Assembly (NCBI RefSeq): GCF_030867095.1
Contig: NC_081826.1
Location: 42,820,001 to 42,884,000, forward strand
Length of the DNA: 64,000 nucleotides
Reading direction: 5' to 3'
Source: Alligator mississippiensis
Lineage: Eukaryota; Chordata; Crocodylia; Alligatoridae
Shown: piece after piece, positions 34,393 through 46,689 of the stretch
How the letters are laid out: every line of letters begins with the position of its first letter
How positions within the stretch are numbered: the stretch's first letter is position 1
Position numbers and translations under genes: made by a program
The notes under the pieces: generated by a model
What the model saw: only the letters and a program-made list of their open reading frames with translations
Told to the model about the DNA's origin: nothing
The model's database searches: none

Positions 34393-35126
34393 GGCTAGGC
34401 ACAGACATTACACACAAACCGGTTTAAGTGATCAGAAACTGGTTTAAATCTGTAACAGAACGCATGTTCAGTGCCCATAAACCAGTTCAAGAATGCCTGA
34501 AACCAGTTTGAGATAAACCTGGTTCAATGTAGTATCAGACTTAACTGATTTGTCTCAAATCGGTTTATGCAATGTCTGTCCCAGACCCCTTGCTGGTTTA
34601 AGGAAAACCAGACATGCCAAGCATCTCGGCATGCTCTCTGGGCTGGGTGGGGCTGTCCACTCCACAACAAGGCTGGCCCCTCCACTCTGCTCCCTGGCTG
34701 CAGTCCCCCCACTCCCCCTGCACCCTCCCCGTTACCACTCCCTACTAAGCAGGAATTCCCCCCCCGGCCTTGCTGAGGAGACGTCTGTGTATTAGATAGC
34801 AGACCACATGCTGGCTACCGTAGGTGCTGAATCAACAGGTAGAATCAACAGGTAGCTGGTAATGTCCCTCTGTTGTTTTCTTAATGGGGTGATAAACACT
34901 GTTATCAATTCCCTGCTGGGCTAATCACAGCATCCTGCCCCCTCAGCTCCATGCTGTGGAAGGGAGGGCTGCTCTAGTGACCCAGCTTCGAGCCTGAGCC
35001 AGTGCAGGCATGTACCTGCATTTCTGGGATGTCTGTCCAGTTACAAAACTGATTTAGCCTAGCCAAGTTAAGCTAACCTGCAAAGATTGAATCAACTCAG
35101 GCTTTTTAAATGTCTGTCCCTAGCCC
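34393..35126. mobile_element. DNA transposon, GGCTAG-end family, 734 bp
   Basis: The left end GGCTAGGCACAGACATT and the right end, reversed (GGGCTAGGGACAGACATT), pair well. The left subterminal part has repeated AACCGGTTTAAGTG / AAACTGGTTT / CCAGTTTGAG motifs in both senses. Related copies lie at 37880-39600, 46690-48057 (inverted) and 24018-24240. A TA adjoins each end, but the duplication size is unclear. No transposase is seen. Confidence 0.8.
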
Positions 35127-37879
35127 TACACACTGCAGAGAGAGCAGGAGAATGGGCCGCCCAGAGCAGAGTGGAGGAAGTCAAGCTGAATTTTGCAGTA
35201 AACTGCAATGTATTTCTTCCACCTGAGAACAAAGGAACACATCCATTTGATTCATATTTTCTTCCCAAGGTTCATGCTGGGATAGTACAGCTGCATGTTG
35301 CCTCTTGTATCAGTTCATTCTAGCTCTAAATTCATAAACTTGCAGTCAGGGCAGGCTTCTTTAGTTATGCAGGAATGACTCCACCATGTTCTTGGACACA
35401 AGGAGTAATGACTTGTATAGCTTAGGTACCATAGATGGCCTCCTGTTTTGCCATAAGTGGCATTAAATGGTTCCTAAACTGGGTGCTGACTGCACAAGAA
35501 ATAATTCCACCCTTAATCAACAAAAAAATCCCAAAACATTTAGTGGTGTTACTATGTTTCTGAATCAGGTCCTACATCTGTTTTAGTGGGCCCAACTGAA
35601 AGCCAACCTCATAAAGAACAGGCTTTGTTAATTAGTAACAGTAGTTGTATCTCCTTGTACATAGTTATCTCCACATTCTTTCCACACCAAAAGAGGAAAG
35701 ACTCATTTGCTGATTCCTTGTGCAATTCTCCTGGAAGTGAGTATAGAGTTGCCTTAACATGATACTAATTTATTACAGTTCCTGTTATTTTAATAAACAC
35801 CAAGTGCATAAATTGGAGGGAGTCTATTTTTCTAGAGATGTACTCACATTTGCTCATTGGGGCTCCACCAATTGCCCTGGGGTTAAAATGACACAGTAGG
35901 TTCAAGGCTGAAATCTCCTCTGAACATGGATGTTTTGAATGCATAATTCTCTTGGCTCATACTTTGGGTTGGTGAGTTAATAGAAAAGGTATGGTATTTC
36001 ACAACTAGGTCAAGCTACTTATGATCCAGCTTTAACTATCATAAACGTACTACCTTTCTCTTCAAGTGAAAAAAAAGCCAGAATGGACTAAAAATGTCTA
36101 ACTATCAGTTCCACCTAAGCATATCACACACTGCAGTCAAGTGACATAGTAGCTAAAATTCAGAGGTGTTTTCATAGGAACTTGCTCTAAAACTTAGCAT
36201 ACACTTAAGTTACCAAACTCTTTGATGATGAACTGTGCATAAAGTGGCTTGAAACTACTTAGGTACAGAGGTAATTTGTGAAGAATTATAGGGCTGCATA
36301 GATGCTGTGATGGGTGTTTTAAAATTGCCATTCCTATTTAAACTGATTTCACACAAAGATTTTTGCTCTTTATTTGTATAACACTTAATACAATGGGCTG
36401 TCCTGGGCCATGACTCACACTCCTTCATAGTAAAACAGAATACAAATATTAAGTCTAGGGGAAAAGATTGCTCTCTAGAACAGCATAACAAGGTGGCAGG
36501 CTGACAACTCCACACCAAAATGCAGGGCCCCAATCTTTCTGCACTCAGCTGTATTGTGAATTACAGCCTTGTCTAAAACTACTGGGTAAATTGTACTCCC
36601 TCACAGTGGAAGATGTGGTTTATTAATCATTTTAGTATGCGAGAGACATGGGCAGGACCTGCCTGCTAATCAAAGGGAGATAGGGACAGAGGGTTCCTGC
36701 AGGAAATCCTAGAAACAGGCTTAGGGAGCAAGTCTGGGCTAAGAACCATATGCTGTAATTGGATTATCAACATAGCAAAATTCACTGAGAGGATGAGTAT
36801 GACTTTAACCAGCATCTGTGAAGGTCATGTGAAACAGGGTGAAAACAATCCCAGTTTGCAAGTAATCAGACAGCTTTAAAGGGCTCGATCAGTAGCTTTA
36901 GACAGTAGTGTAATGAGGGTGGGGTGAGCAGTGTACCAGCATGGCCCCCACCCCATAGGAGTCTACCACAGCAGAGATAGCTCTTCCTGTCTCTATGCCA
37001 CATGTTATATGAAATCAGGGAGATGAGTGGTGGAATGGTACTTTGCCATGTGCAGGCATAGCCTTGTCCCCAGGGATAGAGGGGAACAAAGGAGCAGCTC
37101 TTGGGCAGTTCAAGCTATTGTCTGTTCCTCAGTGGTGGGCTGTTATAGCAGCAGCTGCAGCACAAGTGAGGAGGGATGAGAACCCCACCAGGTAAGAATC
37201 CTCTCCCCCATCACCTCCAGGTGCTGAAAAAAAAGTACACTTGAAAACTCTTCTTGCTAAGTTTAGGGCCAGATTCTTTAATGCCACGTACATTAAAAGT
37301 CTTTACTCATCCAGCAGAATACCAGCATACCATACTCTAATGATACCCGTATTAGAGGTGTAATCAGCTCACTCCTGCTTTCTCTCTCTCTGGGCAACTG
37401 TCTTGCACTTTGAAACAAAGTTGCAATATTTCATTACTCTACAAGAATAAATGCAAGTAGAAATAGGAAGTACAATACACAGCAAGGTCTTCAGGCCAAA
37501 TCCTTCTTGTTTTACTCTTGTGAGCAATCTCATGAATATGAAGTGTTGTTTCTGAAACCCAAAATAAAAAAAGCTACTGACTAGTCTGAATTAGAAGCAA
37601 ACTTCTAATGTGTGGTTTTAGGAGTGTTGCTGCATGTAAGTTTTACAGGGCAGCTCTTAACCAACAGCCTTGAAACTGTAAACAGATTTCACCACACACA
37701 TCCACTGCTCTCCACTCTGTATTCTCAGCATGCCGGCACAGATGTGGAGACAGATCATGTCTCTTCTTTTATTGTGCAGCAGAACCAATGTGGCCTCATC
37801 ATAAAGGTTGAACAAGGTTTAGGGAGCTCTTCTCTGTGGAAGCTAAACTCCATCCCTTCCAACACATGGCCAACAGCAT
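35127..37879. other. Intergenic, nothing recognised
   Basis: Mostly AT-rich unique DNA. 37267-37300 (GGGCCAGATTCTTTAATGCC) looks like the edge of an old repeat but cannot be bounded. No gene is seen. Confidence 0.4.
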
Positions 37880-39600
37880 GGCTAGGGACAGAAATTACAC
37901 ATAACCCGTTATAAGTGTAGCCCGGGTGTACACGGGTTTGTACTTCCCTCTCCAATTGAGGGAATTATTGGCATGGCAGTGTGCTGTGGAGGGACAAAAC
38001 AGCTCAGTGGCCACCGCCATCCCCTATAGAGTCAGATCCAGTCAATCAATTACTTAACTATATACAGATTTATTATCACAACAAAACCATTAAAGGGTAA
38101 GGACATATATATAGATATATATATATAATCTATGTACAAGTTTACAAAACAATAAATCCTATTATATCTATACACACACACACACATATACCACACCCAG
38201 TTTTTTTGGGGGGGGCTCCCCTGTGGGGACACTCTCTCCAGAGTAACTTACTACTCCACAGTCTGGAGGGTTCCCTCTTGTTCTCCAGGTCAAGCTCTGT
38301 CCCTGCCGGGTTTTCCTGCCGCCGACTCTGCTACCACCATCCTGGCTTAGGGCCACAGGCACCACTGTGTATAGTGGATACTTCACCTTATGCTAGGGGT
38401 TGGAGGCCTGGACAGCCTTGTGCAGCACCAGGGCTTGGTCTGTTCCCAGACCCTCCAGGCAGCGCTGTCTGCACTGAGCTGCTGCCCCGTGTCAGCAGCT
38501 GTAGACCCGAGCCACCTCAAGCAGCTCCTAGGGTCTCTCACCCTCTGTGCAGCGCCTCCTGCACCGAACTCCCAGCCTCACTCTGGGGGTTGAGGACCTG
38601 AGCCACCCTAGGGGCTCCAAAGATCCTGCTCCATGCACCAGCCTGTGCACCGTGTCTCTGGTCACACGCCAGAGGTTGCAGACCCGAGCCACCTCACACA
38701 GCTCCCAGGGCCCAGACACCATGCGCCCTGCTGCACACTAAGAGCCTAACCACTGGAGCTGTCCCCCGCTCCCCGCTGATAGAAGTCTTTGGGGGCTCTT
38801 CTTGGGCTACTGCTTCACCCTGCTGAGCAGCTCTCCTCAGCTCTTCTAAACCCCACTCTTCTGTCTTCTCAGTCCTCGATGCATCTTCCCTCATGCTGGG
38901 CACGCAGCTCCTTTTATAGGCTCCAGGGCTCCACCCCTGAAGTCTGCTGGACCTGACAGTTTGCAGTCTTCAATCAGATCTGGGAAAGCTCTTCTCCCCC
39001 TCCCCTCAGAAAAGAGGCATGATGTTATTTCTCTTGCTGCCTCCTGATTGGTGGATGGGCTCCAGCAATCAAAACAGCAGGATCTCAAGCCTGGGGTTCA
39101 ACCCAAGCTCTGAAAGGTAAGCCTGCTACATAAGTAATCAGAAACTGGCTCAAGTCTGTAACACAACAGAAGTTTGGTGCACATGAACTGCTTTCAAAAT
39201 GGCTGAAACCAGTTTAAGATAAGTCTGTATGAATGTAATATCAGACCTAACCAATTTAGGTTAAATCAGTTTATTGGACTTCTGCTCCAGATCCCCATCA
39301 AATTCAAGTTAACTCACAGCCCCCCAGCATCCCAGGATGCTTTGCAGCATCCTCACAAGCTCCCCCTTGCAAGGTGGGAAGGCTAGCCTTGGCCCAAACT
39401 GTCTGCTCCAGCAGAGCAGGGAGGCATGCTCTAGCAACCCACAGCTTCTGGCCTGAGTCACTGCAGGCAAGTGGCTGCATTTCCAGAATCAAAAGTGAAT
39501 GTCTGTTCACTTGCTTAGAAATTCAATCTATGTAGTTTAGACTAACCTGCGGAGATTGGATCAGTTCAGCCTCGGGCTTATTGACTAGTTGTACTTAGTC
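37880..39600. mobile_element. GGCTAG-family DNA transposon split by a solo LTR
   Basis: Before the insert it reads GGCTAGGGACAGAAATTACACA and CCGTTATAAG. After the insert it resumes TAAGTAATCAGAAACTGG and continues with GGCTGAAACCAGTTTAAG, matching the 34.4 kb copy block by block. The right terminus is decayed (near 39570-39600). Confidence 0.8.
37916..39130 (-). mobile_element. Solo LTR of an endogenous retrovirus or LTR retrotransposon, 1215 bp
   Basis: On the minus strand it starts TGTAGCAGGC and ends CCGGGCTACA, with TG...CA ends and matching termini. TAAG lies on both sides (37912-37915 and 39131-39134), a 4-bp duplication. Read in reverse it has CCACCAATCAGG (a CCAAT box, near 39042-39053), TATAAAAGG near 38910-38918 and AATAAA at 38069-38074, in the right order for an LTR. 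A TA/CA microsatellite lies between the poly(A) signal and the TATA box (38105-38190). There are no internal genes, so it is a recombined solo LTR. The 4-bp duplication would fit an ERV1-type or Gypsy-type parent. Confidence 0.87.
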
Positions 39601-42600
39601 CATAAGAGTTTGGCAGCTCAAGGAAAACAGGGTTTCAAGTTTAAGACCAATCCACTGCATGATTTCTCCCAAGGACATAGGCTGGACCACAGATTAAACT
39701 AAGGAGCAGTTACTTTTACCTCCCTGACTAATAGGCCTAACACCTTTGCACTGCCATTTTCTGGAATAGATGTCGTTTGGGGGACAAGGTAGGTGAAAGA
39801 CACACTGCAAAATAAAACTGTACTGATGACTGTCTATGCTTACTTCAGGGCTCTTGTTAGGGACCTGATCCTGTAAAACTCCCAGAAAAAGCTGTGGCTC
39901 ACAGAAACTCACAGCACCAAGCTCTGGCAGCATTGCCTAATAAAGCAATCCCCATTCTATCACTGTGTCAGTTAGCACCACATACCACACACTTGTGCAA
40001 AACTTCTGTGACCACACCTCAAGTCAAGCTATGCAAATAGGCGGCAGAACAAGCTTTATAACACAGAAGTGCAGTAAGTTTAGGGCTAATTAGTTACCAA
40101 GCCAGAAACAAGCCCACCCAGAGCAGGAAGCATATGGCTCAGTGTGAACTGAAATTAAGAAATTTCCACCATATTATTGGGAATATTTTATCAGGATTTT
40201 TTATTGTCATAAAAATACCAATGCAACTTTAACTGGGTAGTGGTTATAATTCAGTAACAAGGATTCACATGATTCCCCCAGAGGCTCAGGTTAGCGAACA
40301 ACATTAATTAAACTTTGATATTTTATAGCCAGGCGCAGTTGTCTTAAAACCAGATTTTTTGCCTGAGCTTGTCAGAAGCCTAAATGGCCATGCAGAAAAA
40401 AGAAAGCTGTCCTAAAAAAATCTTCAGATGGGGTGCCTACTTTTTTCCCTATGTGCTAGGCCTGTGGGGGGGATGAGACTCTATGTCCATTCTATTGAGC
40501 ACTCTGTGGGGGGAGCAGGATTACAACTTCCTACTAATATGGAAATTAAGACACAGGCTTTTAGGGCTTGGTTCTAAATTATAATAATTTCCTACTGAAA
40601 AATCAAGATGCATCTCTGGAATTCAAACTCTTATTTAATCTAAGATTTGTTTTTGCCAAAGACAGCAACTGGGCCAAATGACTAATATCTGTTTTGTCCC
40701 TGGGAGACATCACAAATGCATTGCTCTGTTTCCAAGTTGAAAAGAGTGTGCAGTTCCCTTGCTTTCCCAATCTGAAACAAGGCAGCCCCTTTTGGTCATG
40801 AGGTTACAGCTTTGAGGCAGCTTTTGGCACCTTAGCATGCTGAATTTCATCATCCAGCCTTTTGTTTATGTGGGAGCTCCTACTGAGTGAAACACACCCA
40901 CCTCTCTACTCCCTCTTAGCCCTAGTGTTTTACCCACTATTTTTCTTGAAGCCTGAGCTCATGGAGTCAAGCAATAACCCAAACATATCAATTTTAATTT
41001 AAAAAGAAGCTCTCAACCTTTGCTGTTATAGAGCAAAGCTTGAAACCATAACTCTTACCACCACCACCAAGTAAAAGGCATTCAGTAAATGGTATTCACA
41101 AGTCAAATGTATTTATATTGTGATATTTAAGTCAGTTGAATAATTATTTGAGGGTGGAAGAGGGGTTGAATGCTTGAGGGTCATGGACTCTTACTTTTGC
41201 AGGGGGAGGAGGGAGGACTAAGATGATGAACATAATGGAAAGTTGTATGCATTTCAGGTGACTGCCCTCTTCATGAGAGGGACCAGGGCCCTTGGGCCCC
41301 CATGTACATGGCACCTCTGCTTGAGACTAGTCATGGAGTTTGGGGCCTAATTCAAGATATCTGATCACAATCTAAGGGGTAATAGGCTTAATATAAATTG
41401 TATCACACCTGGTGAAGGAAAGAAAATGAACTATGTTCTCCTTACTGCCGGCAGGTTCTCCACCAGGCACACTTTTTTTTTTTTTTTTTTTTTGGGGGGG
41501 GGGGGGGAATGAACCAAGTCAAGAGACCCAGCAATCAGTCCTACACACCCAGAAACACCAGGAAGGGGTTTGAAGGATCAGCCTCTTAGCCATGCACAAA
41601 ACCAATAGCTGGACTGAACAGTTCACTAAACAAAAAACTGTTGTATCTACATGAATTAGAACATAGCAGAAGCAAAGCAGCAGTGCTAATTCCAGGCTCT
41701 CCATCAGCATCAGTATTAGCAGCCAGATGATCACCTGCCCCTGAATTTTGTTATAATAAACAAGCACAAAGTGTCTCAGTGGAAGCCACTGGAGCCCGTT
41801 CAGTTTCACTCTCTAAAAGGATATTGTTCTATGGATAACATTTCCATTCAAACCAGACAGACAGGGAGTTTATGATGACCCATTCCCAGAGCAGACAACA
41901 GGTTTAACCAGTGAGGCTGAAGTCATGTTAACAAGCAAGAAAAAGCCAAAAGGGTGAAGAAAAAAGAGTTGTGGAAGGGGGGCACAGTTCTCTTTCAAAA
42001 CATGGATGTCCATCATTAACAGCAAATTTCTTGGATGAGCATGCTGACAGCTGGGTGTGCCAGGGTGGTGCTGGTTGGACTTTCTGACCTGCTTCTCGTG
42101 GAAGAACTACAAATCTTTTTTTTTTTTCCCTGCAGTTTGACAAATCCCGATTCTTTTTTATTACAGATTTCAAAACAGAAACCATTAAAAGGGCAAAAAA
42201 GCAATATGCCTAGTTTCATCCAGCTGCAATGCATGAGTAATCAAGGCCTTGACTGTGCCCTAGGGAGAAAATAGGCAGACTGCTGTATCAGAAAAAGCCT
42301 TCCTTGTTCTGGTCAATTGGGCTTTACATGGATGTGGAAGTCTGCAGGAAAACTACAAAAATGACACTTACTGTCAAAGCCTGTTCCATCTACTTCAACC
42401 AGCTCAAGTGCCTTAAAAACCATTAGCGCAAAAGGTGGGAGGGTAGGTCCTTCTTGCTGCTGCTTGTGAATTTATTGAAAAATGAAGGTGTTTTATACAA
42501 GAGATGCTTTTCATGAACTCAGGCTGATACAACAAGATTGTGCTTAGGTGCCTAATAGGATCTGGCCTTTAGCATTTTTGAGAAATGTCAGTAAAGTACA

Positions 42601-42704
42601 CATTTACACTGCTAACTAGAATCTAACTATGCAATACAATCCACTTGGTTCAGACTCTTGTGCCCTTGAAATAGTTCCACTGAATGGACCAGAGCATATA
42701 GCAT
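39601..42704. other. Intergenic, nothing recognised
   Basis: Mixed AT-rich DNA with short frames only. A T21-G14 tract lies at 41473-41507. No gene or named repeat is seen. Confidence 0.4.
41473..41507. repeat. T21-G14 homopolymer junction
   Basis: A run of 21 T is directly followed by 14 G. It is probably unstable and prone to sequencing error in this assembly. Confidence 0.9.
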
Positions 42705-42833
42705 GGCTCTCGCTTGCAGGACTTTGGCTTTCTTGACTACGGGGTGTTGTTCCAAGAAGAAGGATTGCTAGGAAGAGATTGGATGCACCTAATAAAGAGA
42801 GGGAAGAGCATCTTTGCAGTCAGGCTCACTAAC
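42705..42833 (+). mobile_element. CR1 LINE, 5' segment upstream of ORF2 (host copy, part 1)
   Basis: GGTGTTGTTCCAAGAAGAAG, GGATGCACCTAATAAAGAGA and GGGAAGAGCATCTTTGCAG are, from memory, the sequence just before ORF2 in reptile CR1s, and lead into CTCACTAAC at 42825-42833. Its natural continuation, CTAGTGAGGAGGGCTTTAAAC, is not here but at 45503, beyond a complete CR1 3' end. The left boundary is approximate. Confidence 0.75.
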
Positions 42834-45502
42834 ATGCATACAGGACTTCCACCTAATGCAGGAGGTATACAGTCCCACTAGGGGAAATGCCTTACTGGAC
42901 TTGGTGCTAGCTACAGGGGATGACCTGGTGGGGGATCTGCAGGTACAAGGTAACCTAGGAGATAGTGACCATCAATTGACTGAATTCACTATCCGGCATA
43001 GGGTGGGAAAAGTAACCAGCAGGGCAGAAGTGCTAGACTTCAGAAAGGTTAACTTCAGTGTGCTCAGGAGATTAGTTAGTGAGGCATTGAAGATCAAAAG
43101 CATTGGCAAGATGGGAGTTCAGGAAGGGTGGTCATTCCTCAAGGGAGCAATCCTTTGGGCACAGAAGGAGACAATCCCATTGTGCACAATATGGGGCAAA
43201 GGGGCCAAGGAACCCTCTTGGCTGAACAGGGAAATCCAGGAAAACCTAGGAGCAAAGAAAGAGGCATACAGACTGTGGAAGCTGGGGGTAGCTACAGGGA
43301 GGCAGTCAGAAAGGCCAAAGCAGCAATGGAACTCAGGCTGGCAACAAAAATTAATGACGACAAACAGTCCTTCTGGTATATAGGGAGCAAAAAGAAAGTG
43401 CAGGGTAACATAGGACCCCTACAGCACAGGCTAGGGCAATTGGTGACAGATAGGAGGAACAAGGCTGAACTCTTCAATGAGTTTTTTGCCTCTGCATTCG
43501 TGAACACAGATCAAGACAATCTCCCAATTGCATTATAGATAGGCACCTGCCCACCAACGGTCAGCACTGACCTAGTAAAGGGACACTTGGAGGGCCTGAA
43601 TGTGTTTAAGTCAGCAGACCCGGATGATCTTCATCCAAGGGTGCTGAAGGAAATGGCCAGTGTCATAGCAGACATGAACAACGCATGCCCCCAGAGGCTG
43701 GGGGGGGCATGGCAACCGCCCGCAGGTGGTGGCGATAGTGGTGGCAGCAGGGGCATGGCAGCAGTGAGCGGGAAGCTCCTGCAGGCGGCCACAGGAGTGT
43801 TAGCAGTGGAGGTGATGGGGGGTAGCAAGTGCCAACCATCAGTCAGTGACCATCCACAGACACCGCCGGCAGCATTAGCCACAGCCAACAGCAATCAGCG
43901 ACCGCCCACAGACACCAGGAGGGGTGGTGAACAGCAACTGCCTGCAGGCACCTCTGGCATTGGCAGCAGCAGCTGATCACAGGGGTTGCACATGCACCCA
44001 CATGCACTCCCTGTGTGTCACCAATGATAGCAGAGCACAGCTATTCAAGCACTCTTGGCACTCAGGTCAGGTCCCAGAGGACTAGAAAAGGGCCAATGTG
44101 GTCCCTAGTTTCAGGAAGGGGAGGAAGGAAGATCTGGGTAATTATAGGCCAGTTACTCTCACCTCTATCCTTGGGAAAACCTTTTGAAAAATTATCAAGG
44201 ATCATATTTGTGGGAGCCCAGCAGGAAAAATAATGCTGAAGGGCAACCAGCACAGGTTTATAGCAAGTAGATCCTGCCTGACTAACCTTGTTTCCTTTCA
44301 TGACCAGGTTACAAAATGCTTAGATGAAGGAGCTGAGGTAGATGTCATCTACTTGGATTTTAAGAAGAGCTTCGATACAGTATCTCATCCTAGTCTCATA
44401 AACAAACTGAGCATCTGTGACATAAATGCTTGCATAGTCAGATGGGTGGCAAACTGGCTTAGGGGGTTGCACCCAGACAGTGGCAGTGGATGAGTCAGTA
44501 TCGACCTGGAAAGATGTGGGCAGTGGGGTCCCCCACGGTTTGGTCCTTGTACCTGCGCTATTCAATGTCTTCATCAGCGAGTTGGATGAGGGTGTGGAGA
44601 GCATTCTGTCCAAATTCACGGATGACACGAAATTATGGGGTACAGTAAACACACTAGTGAGACGGGATCAAATCCAAGTAGGACTGGACAGGTTGGAAAA
44701 GCGGGCAGAAAAGAATAGGATACAGTTCAACAAAGGCAAGTGCAAAGTGCTGCATCTAGAGAGAAGGCATCACCACCACACCTATAGGCTACGGGATGAC
44801 CTTTTCAGCAGCACAGCAACAGAAAGGGGTCTCAGAGTCATAGTTGACTCCAAGATGAATATGAGCCGTCAATGTGACAAAGTAATCAGTAAAGCTAACT
44901 GCACTCTATCATACATTAGCAGGTGCATCATGAACAGATCCAATGAGGTGATACTTCCCCTCTGCGCAGCATTGGTCAGGCTGCCAATGGAGTACTCCAT
45001 CTAGTTCTGGGTGCCGTACTTCAAGAGGGATGTGGATAATCTTGTGAGAGTCCAGAGGAGGGCCACTCATATGGTTAGGGGCCTGCAGGTAAGGCCCTAT
45101 GAGGAGAGACTGAGGGACCTGGATCTCTTCAGCCTCTGCAAGAGAAGGCTTAGAGGGGATCTTGTGGCCATTTACAAATTCATTGGGGTGGGGGAGCAAG
45201 AAATAGGAGATGTTCTGTTTACTAGGGCACCCCTTGGAATAACCAGGAACAACAGCCACAAATTGATAGAGAGCAGATTTAAGTTGGACATCAGGAAGCA
45301 GTTCTTTATGGTGAGGGTTGCCAGAATCTGGAATTGGCTTCCAAAGGAGATGGTGCCCTCCCCTACCTTGGGGGTCTTTAAGAGAAGACTGGACAAGCAC
45401 CTGGCTGGGGGCATATGACTCCAGTACTCTTTCCTGCCCAGGGCAGGGTGTCAGGCTCAGTCTAAGGTCCCTTCTGACCCTAACAACTATGAAACATGAA
45501 AT
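42834..45502 (+). mobile_element. CR1 LINE, endonuclease C-terminus to 3' tail, nested in another CR1
   Basis: The first long frame (42814-43383) encodes SPTRGNALLDLVLATGDDLV and LGDSDHQLTEF, the SDH motif ending the APE-type endonuclease. After frameshifts it continues QSFWYIGSKKKVQGNIGPLQ and NEFFASAFVNTDQDNLP. The RT follows (VIYLDFKKSFDTVSHPSLIN, then SGVPHGLVLVPALFNVF and FTDDTK). The ORF2 C-terminus (YEERLRDLDLFSLCKRRLRG ... HLAGGI) is uninterrupted from 45011 to 45418. The tail is CTATGAAACATGAAAT. It keeps more of ORF2 than any other copy here. Several stops and a 346-bp insert at 43678 make it inactive. Confidence 0.93.
43678..44023. mobile_element. Unclassified GC-rich insert in CR1, 346 bp, ATGA duplication
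   Basis: ATGA occurs at 43674-43677 and 44024-44027. Removing the insert restores CR1 text (GCAGAC-ATGA-TAGCAGAGC, then CTATTCAAGCACTCTTGGCA). The insert is GC-rich with GGTGGTGGCGATAGTGGTGG and repeated CACAGACACC motifs. I see no clear terminal inverted repeats, TATA box or A-tail, so its class is unknown. Confidence 0.65.
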
Positions 45503-45975
45503 CTAGTGAGGAGGGCTTTAAACTAGGTTCACCAGGGGGTGGAGACCAAAGGCCTTAGCTAAGTGAGGAAGCAGATGTCCTGGTGGAAGTGCAAGTAGGA
45601 GAGGCAACATGGGAAGCATTCTTACTCTTACTCTTCCAGACTGTAGGGCTAGTTACATCAGATATCTGTACATGAATGCATGGCACGTGGGAAACAAGCA
45701 GGAAGAATTGGAAATCCTTGCACAGTCCAATAACAATAACATCATTGGAGTAACAGAGACTTGGTGGGATAGCTTGCATAACCGGAGCACTGTCATGGAA
45801 GGATAGGTGGGGGAGAAGAGAAGTTGTTGTTCTTTATGTAAAATTGCTGTATGATTTCTTAGAGCTCCAATATGAAACTGGGGATAGGCCTGTTAAAAGT
45901 CTCTAGATTAGGCTCAAAGGGGAAAACAACAAGGGTGATGCCGTGGTAGTTATCCGCTTTTACAGCAGCCAAGAA
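45503..45975 (+). mobile_element. CR1 LINE, start of ORF2 (host copy, part 2)
   Basis: CTAGTGAGGAGGGCTTTAAA is followed by a frame encoding NAWHVGNKQEELEILAQS and IIGVTETWWDSLHN, the N-terminal APE-endonuclease motifs of CR1 ORF2 (NKQEEL, ETWWD). It loses similarity after about 45975. Together with 42705-42833 it forms the 5' part of one CR1, which is split by the CR1 at 42834-45502. The copy is degraded by stops (TAG after MEG). Confidence 0.85.
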
Positions 45976-46689
45976 TCTGGCTGTAAACCCACACCCACTA
46001 TTTACATTAATTCTTAATCTCTTGCCTGGCTTCTCTTTTAGTTTTTAATCTTACCCTATTTTCCCTTCCTATTTTCTTATTTCAGTTCCATCCCTTTCCT
46101 TCCCCTTCCCTATTTTTGGCCTTGGCCTTTCCTTTCCGTAACAGTCATTGCCACCTTTTCCACCCCTCCCCTCAGCCCCACAGAAAAGAAATTGCTTGTG
46201 CGAACGTGAAGAGAGTGCACAATCAGTTCTGTGATGGTTGTTGGCTTATACTGGAGAAATGGATCCCTCCTTCATCTATGTGTGCTTGCTCCAGCTCAGG
46301 GTCACTTGAGAGCTGCTGTTCCCATTGCCTTCTCCCCTCAAGCAACAGCTCCAAGATTCTCTCCCCACAGTCTCTGTAACTGCCCCCACCCCCACCAGCT
46401 GGTTCAGCATCCCTTCCCCTGCTTGCCTCTGAAGGACTTAATAGATTAAAGAATTGTTTGAGGAGTCCAGTCAAATGAGGTTGCAGGGGGTCCGAAGAAC
46501 TAAACTAGCTCTGATCAGTCTCAAGCTCAATTAGGAACATAAAACAAATACTTTCATTTGAAAAGATCAGTCTTTACCTCCCCGGAAGAGTGTAATAATC
46601 TACTGAAATAATTACATGAGTAAGACTCATATCATAAATGCAGTTGTATTAATATACAAACATTTACACCAGTAGATCTTGATCTCCTT
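45976..46689. other. Intergenic, pyrimidine-rich stretch
   Basis: 46050-46180 is rich in CCCTTCC/TTTCC tracts. No gene or named repeat is recognised. Confidence 0.4.

Noticed and set aside
42814..43383. 189-codon frame as a host gene
   Set aside because: It contains the SDH endonuclease motif of CR1 ORF2 and is followed by more CR1 text. It is a transposon remnant.
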